Positions 27,605-36,361 of a DNA stretch of 64,000 bases are shown piece by piece. The position numbers and the translations under genes were made by a program. Every line of letters begins with the position of its first letter. The first letter of the stretch is position 1. The notes under the pieces are model-generated. The model searched no databases and was not told where the DNA came from. It worked only from the letters and a program-made list of their open reading frames with translations. The DNA is from Gammaproteobacteria bacterium (lineage in GTDB: Bacteria > Pseudomonadota > Gammaproteobacteria > Chromatiales > Chromatiaceae): positions 1 through 64,000 of the forward strand of contig JAGRGP010000065.1 in assembly GCA_020445415.1 (NCBI GenBank). Direction: 5' to 3'.

Positions 27605-29925
27605 GCTTGGGCTCCGCTTACCCCGAAGTGGGCTTTAGCTCCGCTACGGCGTCCCCACAACCTCAGGGCCATTAAAGTGGATGTCGTGAATATCCCGAGG
27701 CCAATTATCCAAGCCAAAGAACTTTCCGGATGCAAGGCAAAGGTTGCGGCCTGGTAAAACACCGTGGATACCGTAAAAGCCATACCGGTGGTCCAAATGC
27801 CAACGAACAGTGCCCAGGTTCCCCCGGTTTCACGGGTAATGGCACCAATGGTAGCAACACAAGGGAAATAAAGTAGGATAAACAGCAGATACGCGAAGGC
27901 GCCCACCCTGCCGTCGAACCGGTTGGCCATGGCTCCAAAAATACCCAGGTTTACATCCTGGGCACTCGCCGCCTCCTCTTGGGAACTGATATTGCCAATA
28001 TCCATACTGAGGGGGTCCAGTAAGGTATCCTTTACCGCCGCCAGGTTTTGAGGAATGGTTGCCACGGCGTCGCTGAGTTTATCCCAGAGAGCGAATGGTA
28101 CCATCTCCGCCGTCCCCGTTGACTGCCCTGCATCCGCGGCAGCCAATTGCGTGTAAAGCGAGTCAAGGGTCCCTACGACAGCTTCCTTGGCCAGCACACC
28201 GGTAAATATCCCCACCGTAGCGGGCCAGTTGTCATCCTGTATTCCGAGCGGTGAGAATATCGGGGTGATGGCCCGGCCAACCTCAGCAAGCACCGACTGG
28301 CTACTGTTTTGGGTGCCGAAAGAGCCATCATTGCCGATGGAATTGAGAAGATTAAGGGCGAGAACCATCAGTACGATTACCTTGCCGGCATCCCGGACAA
28401 ACAACTTTACCCGGTCCCAGGTTCTCAGTATCACCCCCTTGAGCGTAGGTAGATGATATGGCGGAAGCTCCATCATGAAACCTGTGCTTTCCCCGGACAA
28501 AAGCGTGCGGCGCATAATCATGCCGGTAAAAACCGCAACAGAAACCCCCACTAAATAGAGAAGAAATACCAGATTCTGTCCATTGGTCGGAAAGAACGCC
28601 GTTGCAAACAGTGCATATACCGGCAACCGGGCGCCGCAAGACATGAACGGATTCATAAGGATGGTCAGCTTACGCTCGCGTTGGTTCTCCAACGTTCGGG
28701 TTGCCATTACCGCGGGCACGTTGCATCCAAAGCCGACGATCATAGGCACAAACGCCTTGCCAGGCAGGCCAATGGCTCGCATTGCGCGGTCCATGACGAA
28801 TGCGGCCCTCGCCATGTAGCCGGTATCTTCCAGCACCGATAAAAAAAGATAAAGACAGGCGATAATTGGGATAAAGGTTGATACTACCTGGATACCTCCG
28901 CCAATTCCGTCGGCCAGAATGACGCGTGCCCATGCAGGTGCCCCTAAGGCGTCAATCCACGTTCCAACTCCCTCCACAAGGAGGGCGCCCACCGATTGAT
29001 CAAAGAAGTCAATGAAGGCGCCGCCGATGTTGATGGTGAACATGAACATCAAGTACATAATGGCGAGAAAGATAGGGATGCCGGCCAATCGGCTGAGAAT
29101 GAGCTGGTCGATCCGGTCGGAGAGGGTTCGTTCTTGGCTGCCGGCTGTTTTAATAGCCTGTTGAGCCAGAATATGGGCATGTCCGTAACGGGCATCCGCG
29201 ATGTGAATGTCCAGATCTTCGCCTGTGTGTCCTTCGATAGTTGCTCGGCACTGCTCAACAAAGGGGGTGATTGGTTCTCCCGCCAGGGTCCGGGCATGCT
29301 CGTCACCCTCCAGCAACTTGAGGGCAAGCCAGCGCAGGTTCTCCTGATTTGCCACTCCTTCCAGCCGGCGTACTAACTCACCAATAGCCTGTTCCACGGA
29401 GTCGCCGTGGTTAACCTGGAAGCTGCCACTGTCAGGCGATGAGGTCAAAATTGTAATTTGTTCTTTCAACTCGTCCAGCCCTTCGCCGGTGATTGCCACG
29501 ACCGGAATCACAGGACAGCATAGGGCCTTGCTCAGTTTTTCGGTGTCGACTTCGATACCCCGCTTGCGGGCTACATCCATCATGTTAAGCGCGACGACCA
29601 TGGGTATGCCCATTTCCCGTAGCTGTACGGTGAAATAGAGATTGCGCTCCAAATTTGATGCATCGATGACGTTAATGACCAGACCGGCATCCCGGGAGAG
29701 CAGATAATCGCGAGTGATTCGTTCGTCGATCGAGGAGGCGTCAAGCGAATAGATGCCGGGTAGATCGATGAGCTTGGCATCTTTGCCACCCAGCCGGAAC
29801 AGACCCTCTTTCCGATCCACCGTAACCCCGGGCCAGTTTCCGGTCTTTTGGCGGATTCCGGTAAAGGCGTTGAACAATGCCGACTTGCCGCAGTTTGGGT
29901 TGCCACCTAAAGCAATGGTTAACAC
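27601..29925 (-). CDS. feoB: ferrous iron transporter FeoB
   Basis: Inner-membrane Fe2+ transporter with an N-terminal G domain. The 774-residue protein has G1 GGNPNCGKSALFNAFTG, G3 DLPGIYSL, G4 NMMDVA, then a membrane domain with two Gate regions (CNVPAVMATRTLENQRERKLTILMNPFMSCGARLPVYALF; LAKEAVVGTLDSLY). The start is a GTG at 29925, with AGGAG 6 nt upstream. It lies between feoA (18 nt) and feoC (overlap), a standard feoABC operon. Iron for cytochromes, Fe-S enzymes and Coq7 enters here under low oxygen. Confidence 0.97.
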   Translation of the reverse strand: MLTIALGGNPNCGKSALFNAFTGIRQKTGNWPGVTVDRKEGLFRLGGKDAKLIDLPGIYSLDASSIDERITRDYLLSRDAGLVINVIDASNLERNLYFTVQLREMGIPMVVALNMMDVARKRGIEVDTEKLSKALCCPVIPVVAITGEGLDELKEQITILTSSPDSGSFQVNHGDSVEQAIGELVRRLEGVANQENLRWLALKLLEGDEHARTLAGEPITPFVEQCRATIEGHTGEDLDIHIADARYGHAHILAQQAIKTAGSQERTLSDRIDQLILSRLAGIPIFLAIMYLMFMFTINIGGAFIDFFDQSVGALLVEGVGTWIDALGAPAWARVILADGIGGGIQVVSTFIPIIACLYLFLSVLEDTGYMARAAFVMDRAMRAIGLPGKAFVPMIVGFGCNVPAVMATRTLENQRERKLTILMNPFMSCGARLPVYALFATAFFPTNGQNLVFLLYLVGVSVAVFTGMIMRRTLLSGESTGFMMELPPYHLPTLKGVILRTWDRVKLFVRDAGKVIVLMVLALNLLNSIGNDGSFGTQNSSQSVLAEVGRAITPIFSPLGIQDDNWPATVGIFTGVLAKEAVVGTLDSLYTQLAAADAGQSTGTAEMVPFALWDKLSDAVATIPQNLAAVKDTLLDPLSMDIGNISSQEEAASAQDVNLGIFGAMANRFDGRVGAFAYLLFILLYFPCVATIGAITRETGGTWALFVGIWTTGMAFTVSTVFYQAATFALHPESSLAWIIGLGIFTTSTLMALRLWGRRSGAKAHFGVSGAQA

Positions 29926-29943
29926 GAAGCGCTCCTGCGGTAA

Positions 29944-30225
29944 TTAAGGGGTCTGAACGGATTCCACCGATTGATTTTCGCCCAGTGGATGGATAAAGAG
30001 TTTATCGGCAATGGAATCTCCCAATGCTACGCGGTTACCCGAGCAGGCGACCACAATCCCCTTGTTGCGTCGCTGCATAATTTCGATTTCCGATCCGACT
30101 CGTAAACCCAATCCCAGCAGCCGGCGGGCTAGCGACCGGTCGCCTCTGATTTCGGCGATGCGTGCCTTTCCCCCTACCGGCAGCCGATCCAAGGCGATCA
30201 ACACCTCGGTAGGATTGAAGGGCAT
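29944..30225 (-). CDS. feoA: FeoA-domain protein
   Basis: Small SH3-like partner of FeoB. The ATG at 30225 gives 93 residues (MPFNPTEVLIALDRLPVGGKARIAEIRG...). The FeoA motifs are LARRLLGLGLRVGSEIEIMQR and a closing ALGDSIADKLFIHP. GAGG stands 8 nt before this ATG; another ATG at 30231 is too close, and the longer frame from 30270 runs into promoter-like DNA. It is first in the feo operon. Confidence 0.93.
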   Translation of the reverse strand: MPFNPTEVLIALDRLPVGGKARIAEIRGDRSLARRLLGLGLRVGSEIEIMQRRNKGIVVACSGNRVALGDSIADKLFIHPLGENQSVESVQTP

Positions 30226-30241
30226 TAGCATTTCCTCAAAT

Positions 30242-30260
30242 AAGAATGATTTGTATTTAG
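30242..30260 (-). promoter_or_regulatory. weak Fur-box-like site upstream of feoA
   Basis: On the minus strand the 19-mer contains AATCATT and about 11 of 19 Fur consensus matches, just upstream of the feoA ribosome site. The location is right, but the match is poor. Confidence 0.25.
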
Positions 30261-30276
30261 ATCCTAGCACCGAATC

Positions 30277-30296
30277 ACATTAGAATCAACTAATGT
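30277..30296. promoter_or_regulatory. 20-bp inverted repeat upstream of feoA
   Basis: ACATTAG and CTAATGT are separated by 6 nt, about 50 nt upstream of the feoA start and 60 nt downstream of the methyltransferase stop. The perfect 7-6-7 dyad looks like an operator for a dimeric regulator of the feo operon. Confidence 0.45.
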
Positions 30297-30355
30297 CACT
30301 GTGGTTGGCAAGTTTGAACCTTGCTTGACGCGGCGCGAGGTTCGGGGGATATGCG

Positions 30356-31066
30356 CTATCCGGGCTTGCGCAGCAGATCAACTCGGGTGGGCTTTAAAAA
30401 ATGCGCCCCATCCTGGGTTAGATGTTGTTCAAAAGCCTGCTTAATCCGCTGGTACAGTACCTCGTCAATGTCGTGGTGGGTATGGGTGACCTTCAATACT
30501 CTCTCCTCGAATTCGGCGAAGTCGCGAAAGTGACCGGGAGTATTGAAAAAAATCTGCGCGACCAGCCAAAAACGACCCTCCTCCACCGCGTGCTTTATCG
30601 TCTGGAACGCGTGTTGTCGCACGGCCTCCTCATCGTGGAACAGCCGCAAGATATCGTTGAACGACCCTTTGTAGACGGGTTCGGAGAAATAGGCGAGACC
30701 ACCCGGTTTGAGTACCCGATGAATCTCCCGCATCCCCTGGGACATCAGATTCTCGGGGACATGATGAAGAGACTTCAGCATGATCACTACATCGACGCTT
30801 TCATCATCAAGATCGATTTGCTGTGCCCCGCCATAGATAAACCGGACCAGTGGCAAGTCATCGACCAGCAGGTTTTTTTGGTATTGAATCTCGTCAACCT
30901 CGGTAGCGATGATCTCAACCGGCGCACAGGTCTCAGCCAACTGCCTGGTCATCACCGCCGTGCCGCAACCCAACTCCAACACCCGCTTGCCCTCCAGTGG
31001 CAGGTTGCGCTTGATAATCTCCAGTTCGGATGAGGTGGTGTATTGCGTTTGGTCGTCGATCTTCAT
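30356..31066 (-). CDS. class I SAM-dependent methyltransferase
   Basis: The 236-residue protein has the SAM-binding motif VLELGCGTAVMTRQLA, an acidic post-I residue (EIIATEVDEIQYQ), and VDVVIMLKSLHHVPENLMSQGMREIHRVLKPGGLAYFSEP, typical of the Methyltransf_11/UbiE-like fold. The substrate is unknown. It lies upstream of feoA in the same direction but 130 nt away with a dyad between, and is divergent from the ClC gene. Confidence 0.87.
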   Translation of the reverse strand: MKIDDQTQYTTSSELEIIKRNLPLEGKRVLELGCGTAVMTRQLAETCAPVEIIATEVDEIQYQKNLLVDDLPLVRFIYGGAQQIDLDDESVDVVIMLKSLHHVPENLMSQGMREIHRVLKPGGLAYFSEPVYKGSFNDILRLFHDEEAVRQHAFQTIKHAVEEGRFWLVAQIFFNTPGHFRDFAEFEERVLKVTHTHHDIDEVLYQRIKQAFEQHLTQDGAHFLKPTRVDLLRKPG

Positions 31067-31157
31067 CTGCCTTTTACCCGTTTATCGTTCCTGTGCAATA
31101 GTACCTCAGATCGGGCGTGAAATCGGCTTGTGATAACAGGGTGCATGGGGTGTCAGC

Positions 31158-32900
31158 ATGAAACTGAAATTTGGGGAAATCCTTGACCGGCACAGGGTTC
31201 GCCTGGCCAGGCCGGATGCCCTGATACATCTGGCCCTGGTTGGTTTGGCATCCGGATTTCTCGCGGGGTTCGTTATTGTTTTGTTTCGGTTAGTTGTCGA
31301 GGGTGCGCAGGCGGCAATTCTGCCGGGAGGGGGTCCCGAAAATTATGAATCGCTAGAGATCTGGCTTCGGATATCCCTCCCTTCTCTGGGCGGGCTGATC
31401 ATCGGTTGGATGTTTTACCGCTATGGCAAGGGTATTCAATTGCTCGGGGTAGCCCGGGTGCTGGAGCGTATGGCCTATCATCAGGGGTACCTCACATTGC
31501 GGGGATTTTTCCTGCAACTGTTTGGGGCGGCGACAGCCATCGTCAGTGGCCACTCGGTAGGTCGCGAAGGGCCTCACGTGTTTCTCGGTGCGGCGGCCGG
31601 AAGTATCCTGGGGCAGTACCTGGAGCTGCCCAATAACAGCATCAGGACGCTGGTTGGTTGCGGAACCGCGGCGGCGATTGCCGCCTCATTCAACACACCG
31701 TTAGCGGGCGTTATCTTTGCACTCGAAGTGGTGATGATGGAATACAGTTTTGCGAGCTTCATACCGGTCATGCTGGCTGCCGCCGCAGCGAATACGGTTT
31801 CAGTGGCAGTAATCGGCGGCGACCCGGCGTTCCAGGTGCCGGAACTCTCCATGGGTTCGCTGCGCGAGATACCTTTAGTATTGGTGCTCGCCCTCTTTGG
31901 CGGCGCCTTTTCCGCGCTCTTCGTTCACCTGCTGCAGAGACTCGCGGAGCGGGTGCAAGTTATGCCGTTCTGGATACGCACCACTTTGGCTGGAGTGGGC
32001 GTGGGGCTGCTGGGCGCCATGGTTCCTGAGGTCATGGGGATTGGCTACGATACCGTCAACCACGCCCTGCTAGGGCAAATCGGCCTCAACCTATTACTGG
32101 TGATGTTGGCATTTAAACTGCTCGCCACGGTGATTTCGGTGGGCATGGGCATTCCTGGAGGCATGATCGGCCCGGCACTCTTTCTGGGCGCGGTGCTGGG
32201 AAGCCTGTTCGCGCTGGTAGTAAATTCGATGGTGCCGCACCTTGGGGTCGATGTCGGTTTCTACGCCTTGCTCGGTATGGGGGCGGTGATGAGTGCCAGC
32301 CTCCAAGCACCCCTGGCCGCCTTAGTGGCGATGATGGAGCTAACCTATTCACCACAGATTGTCATGCCGGGAATATTGGTTGTCGTGGTTGCCGGTCTGG
32401 TTGCCAGCGAAGTGTTTAAGAAAGAATCGATCTTTACCACGGTACTGAAAACGGCTGGTATGAAATACGATTCGAGCCCGTTGTTGCAGACCCTTCGCGG
32501 TGTTGGGGTGGCTGGCGTCATGGATAGGCGTTTTGTTCGGGTTGGTCAGGTCCTGCCTTTGGAGCGGGCCCATGAAGTACTGGCTAACGAGCCACGCTGG
32601 TTGCTGGTTTATGGCGGCCAGCACCCTGTCGCACTGATGCCTGCAGTGGAGTTAGTAAGGTACTTACAGGGGGTTGCCAAAGCAGACTTCAACAATGAAC
32701 CGATCGACTTGATGGAAATCCCGGGGCAACGTCTTCAGTTGGCTCCGGTCAGTCTGCAAGCCAATCTCCAGGAAGCGCTGGAGTGCCTGGAGAACGCGGC
32801 TTGCGATGCCCTCTACGTGGAGCGGCTGACGGCGCCGGGTGTACGTCGGGTATACGGGATATTAACCCGACAGTCCGTAGAGTCAGTTTATCGGTATTGA
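31158..32900 (+). CDS. ClC-family chloride channel/antiporter with C-terminal CBS-like region
   Basis: The 580-residue membrane protein has the ClC motifs GHSVGREGPHVF, with the gating Glu near residue 137, and GMGIPGGMIGPALFLGAVLG. The N-terminal Cl-binding GSGIP motif is replaced by GKGIQLLG, so selectivity may differ. Roughly residues 445-580 form a soluble C-terminal part with CBS-like halves (VMDRRFVRVGQVLPLERAHEVLANEPRWLLVYG...). Such regions sense adenine nucleotides in some ClC proteins. It is divergent from the methyltransferase gene; ppk2 follows after 201 nt. Confidence 0.9.
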   Translation: MKLKFGEILDRHRVRLARPDALIHLALVGLASGFLAGFVIVLFRLVVEGAQAAILPGGGPENYESLEIWLRISLPSLGGLIIGWMFYRYGKGIQLLGVARVLERMAYHQGYLTLRGFFLQLFGAATAIVSGHSVGREGPHVFLGAAAGSILGQYLELPNNSIRTLVGCGTAAAIAASFNTPLAGVIFALEVVMMEYSFASFIPVMLAAAAANTVSVAVIGGDPAFQVPELSMGSLREIPLVLVLALFGGAFSALFVHLLQRLAERVQVMPFWIRTTLAGVGVGLLGAMVPEVMGIGYDTVNHALLGQIGLNLLLVMLAFKLLATVISVGMGIPGGMIGPALFLGAVLGSLFALVVNSMVPHLGVDVGFYALLGMGAVMSASLQAPLAALVAMMELTYSPQIVMPGILVVVVAGLVASEVFKKESIFTTVLKTAGMKYDSSPLLQTLRGVGVAGVMDRRFVRVGQVLPLERAHEVLANEPRWLLVYGGQHPVALMPAVELVRYLQGVAKADFNNEPIDLMEIPGQRLQLAPVSLQANLQEALECLENAACDALYVERLTAPGVRRVYGILTRQSVESVYRY

Positions 32901-33101
32901 CGTTTTTCGGTACCGCTGGACGCGACGCTAGTGTTTGTATCGCTGGCTGATTGATTTGGCTCAACTTCGGGCGCTTCTTACTTCGGTAATTTAATGCAGG
33001 TGGCTTTGGCCTGTCGTAATATAACCCCGATAATAGAAAGCTTGCGCACTCGGGCCCCAGTTAGCCCTGTTGTTTATTCACTCTCACCAGGATCAATTGA
33101 C

Positions 33102-34043
33102 ATGACTGATGGACAGTATCCCATAGCCGGCGAGTCTTCCCCGGAGAGCGCCGAAGCGGCATCGTCGGAGGTACCGAGCCAGGATCTTAAAGAGCTGCTT
33201 GACGAGAATCGGCGTTTGCAGAGCGAAGTCGAGAACCTAAAAAAGCGCGACAAAAAAGCGATCCAGCGCTATCGCCGGGAAGAAGAGCTCAAACCTTACC
33301 AGGCGGAGCTCATCAGGCTGCAACAATATCTGGAAGGCACCAACCGGCGTATGATCATCCTGTTTGAAGGCCGGGATGCTGCCGGGAAGGGTGGCACCAT
33401 CCGCCGTGTGACCCGCTACATGAACGAGAAACACTACCGGGTTGTAGCCCTGGGCAAACCCACGGAACATGAAAGAACCCAGTGGTTTTTCCAGAAATAT
33501 GTACGCCAGTTTCCGCGGGGTGGCGAAATCGTCTTGTTTGACCGCAGCTGGTACAACCGCGCCATGGTGGAGCCGGTATTCGGGTTTTGTACGGATGAAG
33601 AGTATAAGAATTTTCAGCTGGGTGTTGCCGGTTTCGAAAAAGACCTGGTACGTCAGGGAACAGTGCTGATAAAACTCTACTTCAGCGTTACAAAAGAAGA
33701 GCAGGCCCGACGCTTCAACCGGCGTAAGACAGATCCGTTGCGCCAGTGGAAACTGAGTGAGGTGGATGTTCAGGCGCAGGAGCGCTGGGACGATTTTACC
33801 CATGTTAAGTTGCAGATGTTGAGAAAGACCCATACTACTCACGCGCCCTGGACCATTATCCGTTCCAACGACAAACACCAAGCTAGATTGAACGCCATGA
33901 AGGTGATCTTGAATTCGGTTCCCTATGAGCGGTTCGATCCCGATCTGGATTTTGTACCCGACCACCGGATTGTTGTCTCGGGATCCAGGGAGCTCGAGAT
34001 GATGGAGGCGCAGCTTCTCGGTAGCGGTAAGATCCACGCCTGA
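33102..34043 (+). CDS. ppk2: polyphosphate kinase 2
   Basis: Transfers phosphate between polyphosphate and nucleotides. The 313-residue protein has Walker A GRDAAGKGGTI, the lid LFDRSWYNRAMVEPVFGF and the conserved RRKTDPLRQWKLSEVDVQAQERWDDFT of the PPK2 fold. The one-domain length fits class I (NDP/NTP) but class cannot be fixed by eye. The ATG at 33102 is preceded by AGGA; an upstream start at 32994 lacks support. About 50 N-terminal residues are a charged coiled-coil-like stretch. It is followed after 5 nt by an NnrU-like gene. With pfp and hppA it suggests varied phosphoanhydride use. Confidence 0.95.
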   Translation: MTDGQYPIAGESSPESAEAASSEVPSQDLKELLDENRRLQSEVENLKKRDKKAIQRYRREEELKPYQAELIRLQQYLEGTNRRMIILFEGRDAAGKGGTIRRVTRYMNEKHYRVVALGKPTEHERTQWFFQKYVRQFPRGGEIVLFDRSWYNRAMVEPVFGFCTDEEYKNFQLGVAGFEKDLVRQGTVLIKLYFSVTKEEQARRFNRRKTDPLRQWKLSEVDVQAQERWDDFTHVKLQMLRKTHTTHAPWTIIRSNDKHQARLNAMKVILNSVPYERFDPDLDFVPDHRIVVSGSRELEMMEAQLLGSGKIHA

Positions 34044-34048
34044 CGGAT

Positions 34049-34729
34049 TTGTTGTTCAGTCAATTTCTTAACAGCCAGGTCGCGCTACTTCTGGGGGCCT
34101 GGCTGATCTACTTTACCGTGCATTCCGCATTGGCATCTATACCGGTCAAGCGCTGGATTGTAAGCTGTCAGCCGGGTTTGATGCCTGCCTATAGGTTGTT
34201 GTTCAACCTGCTCGCCGTAATCCTAATTCTGCCTCCGGTATATCTTCTGTATACAACGGAATGGGCCTGGCTTTGGCGCTGGAGCGGCCCCGCCTGGTGG
34301 TTGGCCAATGGCTTAGCCTTGCTTGCAGTGGGTCTCTTCTTCTGGACACTCAGCTACTACGATAGTGGTGAGTTCATCGGCATACGACAGTGGCGCCAAC
34401 GGCTGCGACGGGTGGAGGATCAGGAGCGTTTCCATATTTCGCCGTTGCACAGGTTTGTGCGACATCCGTGGTATTTTCTTGGCTTGGTGTTGATTTGGAC
34501 CCGGGACATGAATGTTGGGCTCTTCATGAGTGCCCTCGTCACCAGTCTTTACCTTCTCATCGGGTCAAGGTTCGAAGAGCAGAAACTGGGCTACTATCAC
34601 GGGCAAGTGTATGCACGCTACCGGGAACGGGTACCCGGTTTGATTCCCAATCCTTGGCGCTTTCTGACCCGCCGTCAGGCGGAGGAGTTGTTGGCGGATG
34701 ATCGAGACGATGGAAACCAGCACGATTGA
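34049..34729 (+). CDS. NnrU/isoprenylcysteine-methyltransferase-like membrane protein
   Basis: The 226-residue protein has about five to six membrane segments and a C-terminal motif HRFVRHPWYFLGLVLIW...EEQKLGYYHGQVYARYRERVPGLIPNPW, resembling the SAM-binding end of the ICMT/PEMT membrane methyltransferases and NnrU-like proteins. The frame opens with TTG at 34049; another TTG follows at 34052, and the true start is uncertain. It begins 5 nt after ppk2 and overlaps the phosphohexomutase gene by 32 nt, so the three are one operon. Function is unknown. Confidence 0.75.
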   Translation: MLFSQFLNSQVALLLGAWLIYFTVHSALASIPVKRWIVSCQPGLMPAYRLLFNLLAVILILPPVYLLYTTEWAWLWRWSGPAWWLANGLALLAVGLFFWTLSYYDSGEFIGIRQWRQRLRRVEDQERFHISPLHRFVRHPWYFLGLVLIWTRDMNVGLFMSALVTSLYLLIGSRFEEQKLGYYHGQVYARYRERVPGLIPNPWRFLTRRQAEELLADDRDDGNQHD

Positions 34730-36200
34730 TGAGTTGATGGCCCTGAGTGGCGTAACCTTTGGCACCAGCGGAGCCCGAGGGCGGGTGGAGGCAATGACAG
34801 ACCGCATCTGTTATACCTACACGCGAGGTTACCTCCAGTACCTGAAGGCACAAGGCGAGCTACAGGCCGGCATGAGTGTGGCGCTTGCTGGCGATCTGCG
34901 TGCCAGTACTCCAAGAATCATGACAGCCGTGGCGCATGCCATTGTTGACGCGGATTGTGTACCACTCAATTGCGGGTTTGTCCCGACTCCGGCACTGGCG
35001 CTGTTCGGTATCCGCCGCGCCATCCCCTCGCTGATGGTAACCGGCAGTCATATCCCCGACGATCGGAACGGGATCAAGTTTTACCGGACAGGCGGCGAAA
35101 TTCTAAAAGCGGACGAAGCGGGAATCCGTGAGCAGGTGGTTTCCGTGAACGCAGCAATGTTCGATGATCAGGGAAGGCGGATCCTCCCATTTGCGCTTCC
35201 GTCGGAAGATCGCTCTGCCTACCGCTGTTATCTCGATAGATACGTTGATTTTTTTCCAAGACGTTGTTTGGCGGGTCGGCGGATCGGCGTATACGAGCAT
35301 TCATCGGTTACGCGTGAGGTGCTGAAGGATATACTCGTTACTCTGGGGGCCGATTTGGTTTCACTGGGACGCACCGATAGGTTCGTCCCGGTAGACACCG
35401 AGGCGGTGCGTGAGCAGGATGTCACGATGGCTCGCCGGTGGGCCGTCACCCATCGGCTGGATGCCTTGGTTTCCACCGATGGCGATGGAGACCGGCCGCT
35501 GGTGAGTGATGAGCACGGGACCTGGATGAGGGGGGACGTGGCCGGGGTGCTATGCGCTCGGTATCTCGGTGTCAAACACCTCGTGACCCCAGTCAGCAGC
35601 AACACTTTGGTAGACAAATGCGGCTGGTTTGACAGTGTCACCCGAACCCGGATCGGGTCACCTTATGTGGTACAGGCGATGAATCAGCTGCTTGGGGATG
35701 GCGCTGACTCTGTTGCGGGATACGAGGCGAACGGAGGATTTTTAACCGGAGACTCCCTGATCCGGGATGGCTCCTCCCTGTTGCCCTTGCCTACCCGGGA
35801 TGGCGTGATCGTGCTGCTGGCCGTGTTAATGTCGGCGGTCATTGGACGGCAGACCGTTTCATCCCTGTTGGCAGAGCTGCCGCCTCGTTTTACCGCAAGT
35901 GGCAGGCTGCAGGCCTTTCCAACAGAGCTGAGCCGGCAATGCATGGCCCGGCTAAACAGCGGCGATCAGGAGCGGGATGCCGCCGCTGTCAAGGCGCTGT
36001 TTGGAAAGGTTTGCGGAGGGGTTAGCTTCCTAGATCGGACCGATGGCTTGCGGATTACCTTTGACAACGAAGAGATCGTCCATCTACGGCCCTCCGGGAA
36101 TGCTCCGGAGCTGCGCTGCTACAATGAAGCCAATTCCCCCGAGCGGGCGATGCAGCTAAATCGAATCTGCCTGAACATCCTGGAAGGCTGGCGGGACTAG
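34698..36200 (+). CDS. phosphomannomutase/phosphoglucomutase family protein
   Basis: The 500-residue alpha-D-phosphohexomutase has the phosphoserine loop TGSHIPDDRNG, the Mg loop STDGDGDRPLV, the sugar-binding GYEANGGFLTGD and the phosphate-binding RPSGNAPELRCY in domain IV, so all catalytic parts are present. Whether it acts on mannose, glucose or other hexose phosphates is unclear. The ATG at 34698 has GGAGGAG upstream and overlaps the preceding gene; an in-frame ATG at 34710 lacks a ribosome site. Confidence 0.93.
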   Translation: MIETMETSTIDELMALSGVTFGTSGARGRVEAMTDRICYTYTRGYLQYLKAQGELQAGMSVALAGDLRASTPRIMTAVAHAIVDADCVPLNCGFVPTPALALFGIRRAIPSLMVTGSHIPDDRNGIKFYRTGGEILKADEAGIREQVVSVNAAMFDDQGRRILPFALPSEDRSAYRCYLDRYVDFFPRRCLAGRRIGVYEHSSVTREVLKDILVTLGADLVSLGRTDRFVPVDTEAVREQDVTMARRWAVTHRLDALVSTDGDGDRPLVSDEHGTWMRGDVAGVLCARYLGVKHLVTPVSSNTLVDKCGWFDSVTRTRIGSPYVVQAMNQLLGDGADSVAGYEANGGFLTGDSLIRDGSSLLPLPTRDGVIVLLAVLMSAVIGRQTVSSLLAELPPRFTASGRLQAFPTELSRQCMARLNSGDQERDAAAVKALFGKVCGGVSFLDRTDGLRITFDNEEIVHLRPSGNAPELRCYNEANSPERAMQLNRICLNILEGWRD

Positions 36201-36361
36201 CCGTATCGCCAGACCCGCGCGCCCGGCAGGCAGCGGGGTGAATACCTTGGGAAACGATGCGCGAAGTTTGTTTGACGGCAGGACCTGACCCAAATTAGTG
36301 CTTTGGGATAAAATCACGGCTTGCCTTGACCGCCCCGACTAGATATGACCCAACGATCAGC

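Noticed and set aside
36326-36361. TTG start for the giant oxidoreductase
   Set aside because: The 12 extra residues are unlike the family start; the ATG at 36362 leads directly into the conserved [14 protein letters not shown] segment.
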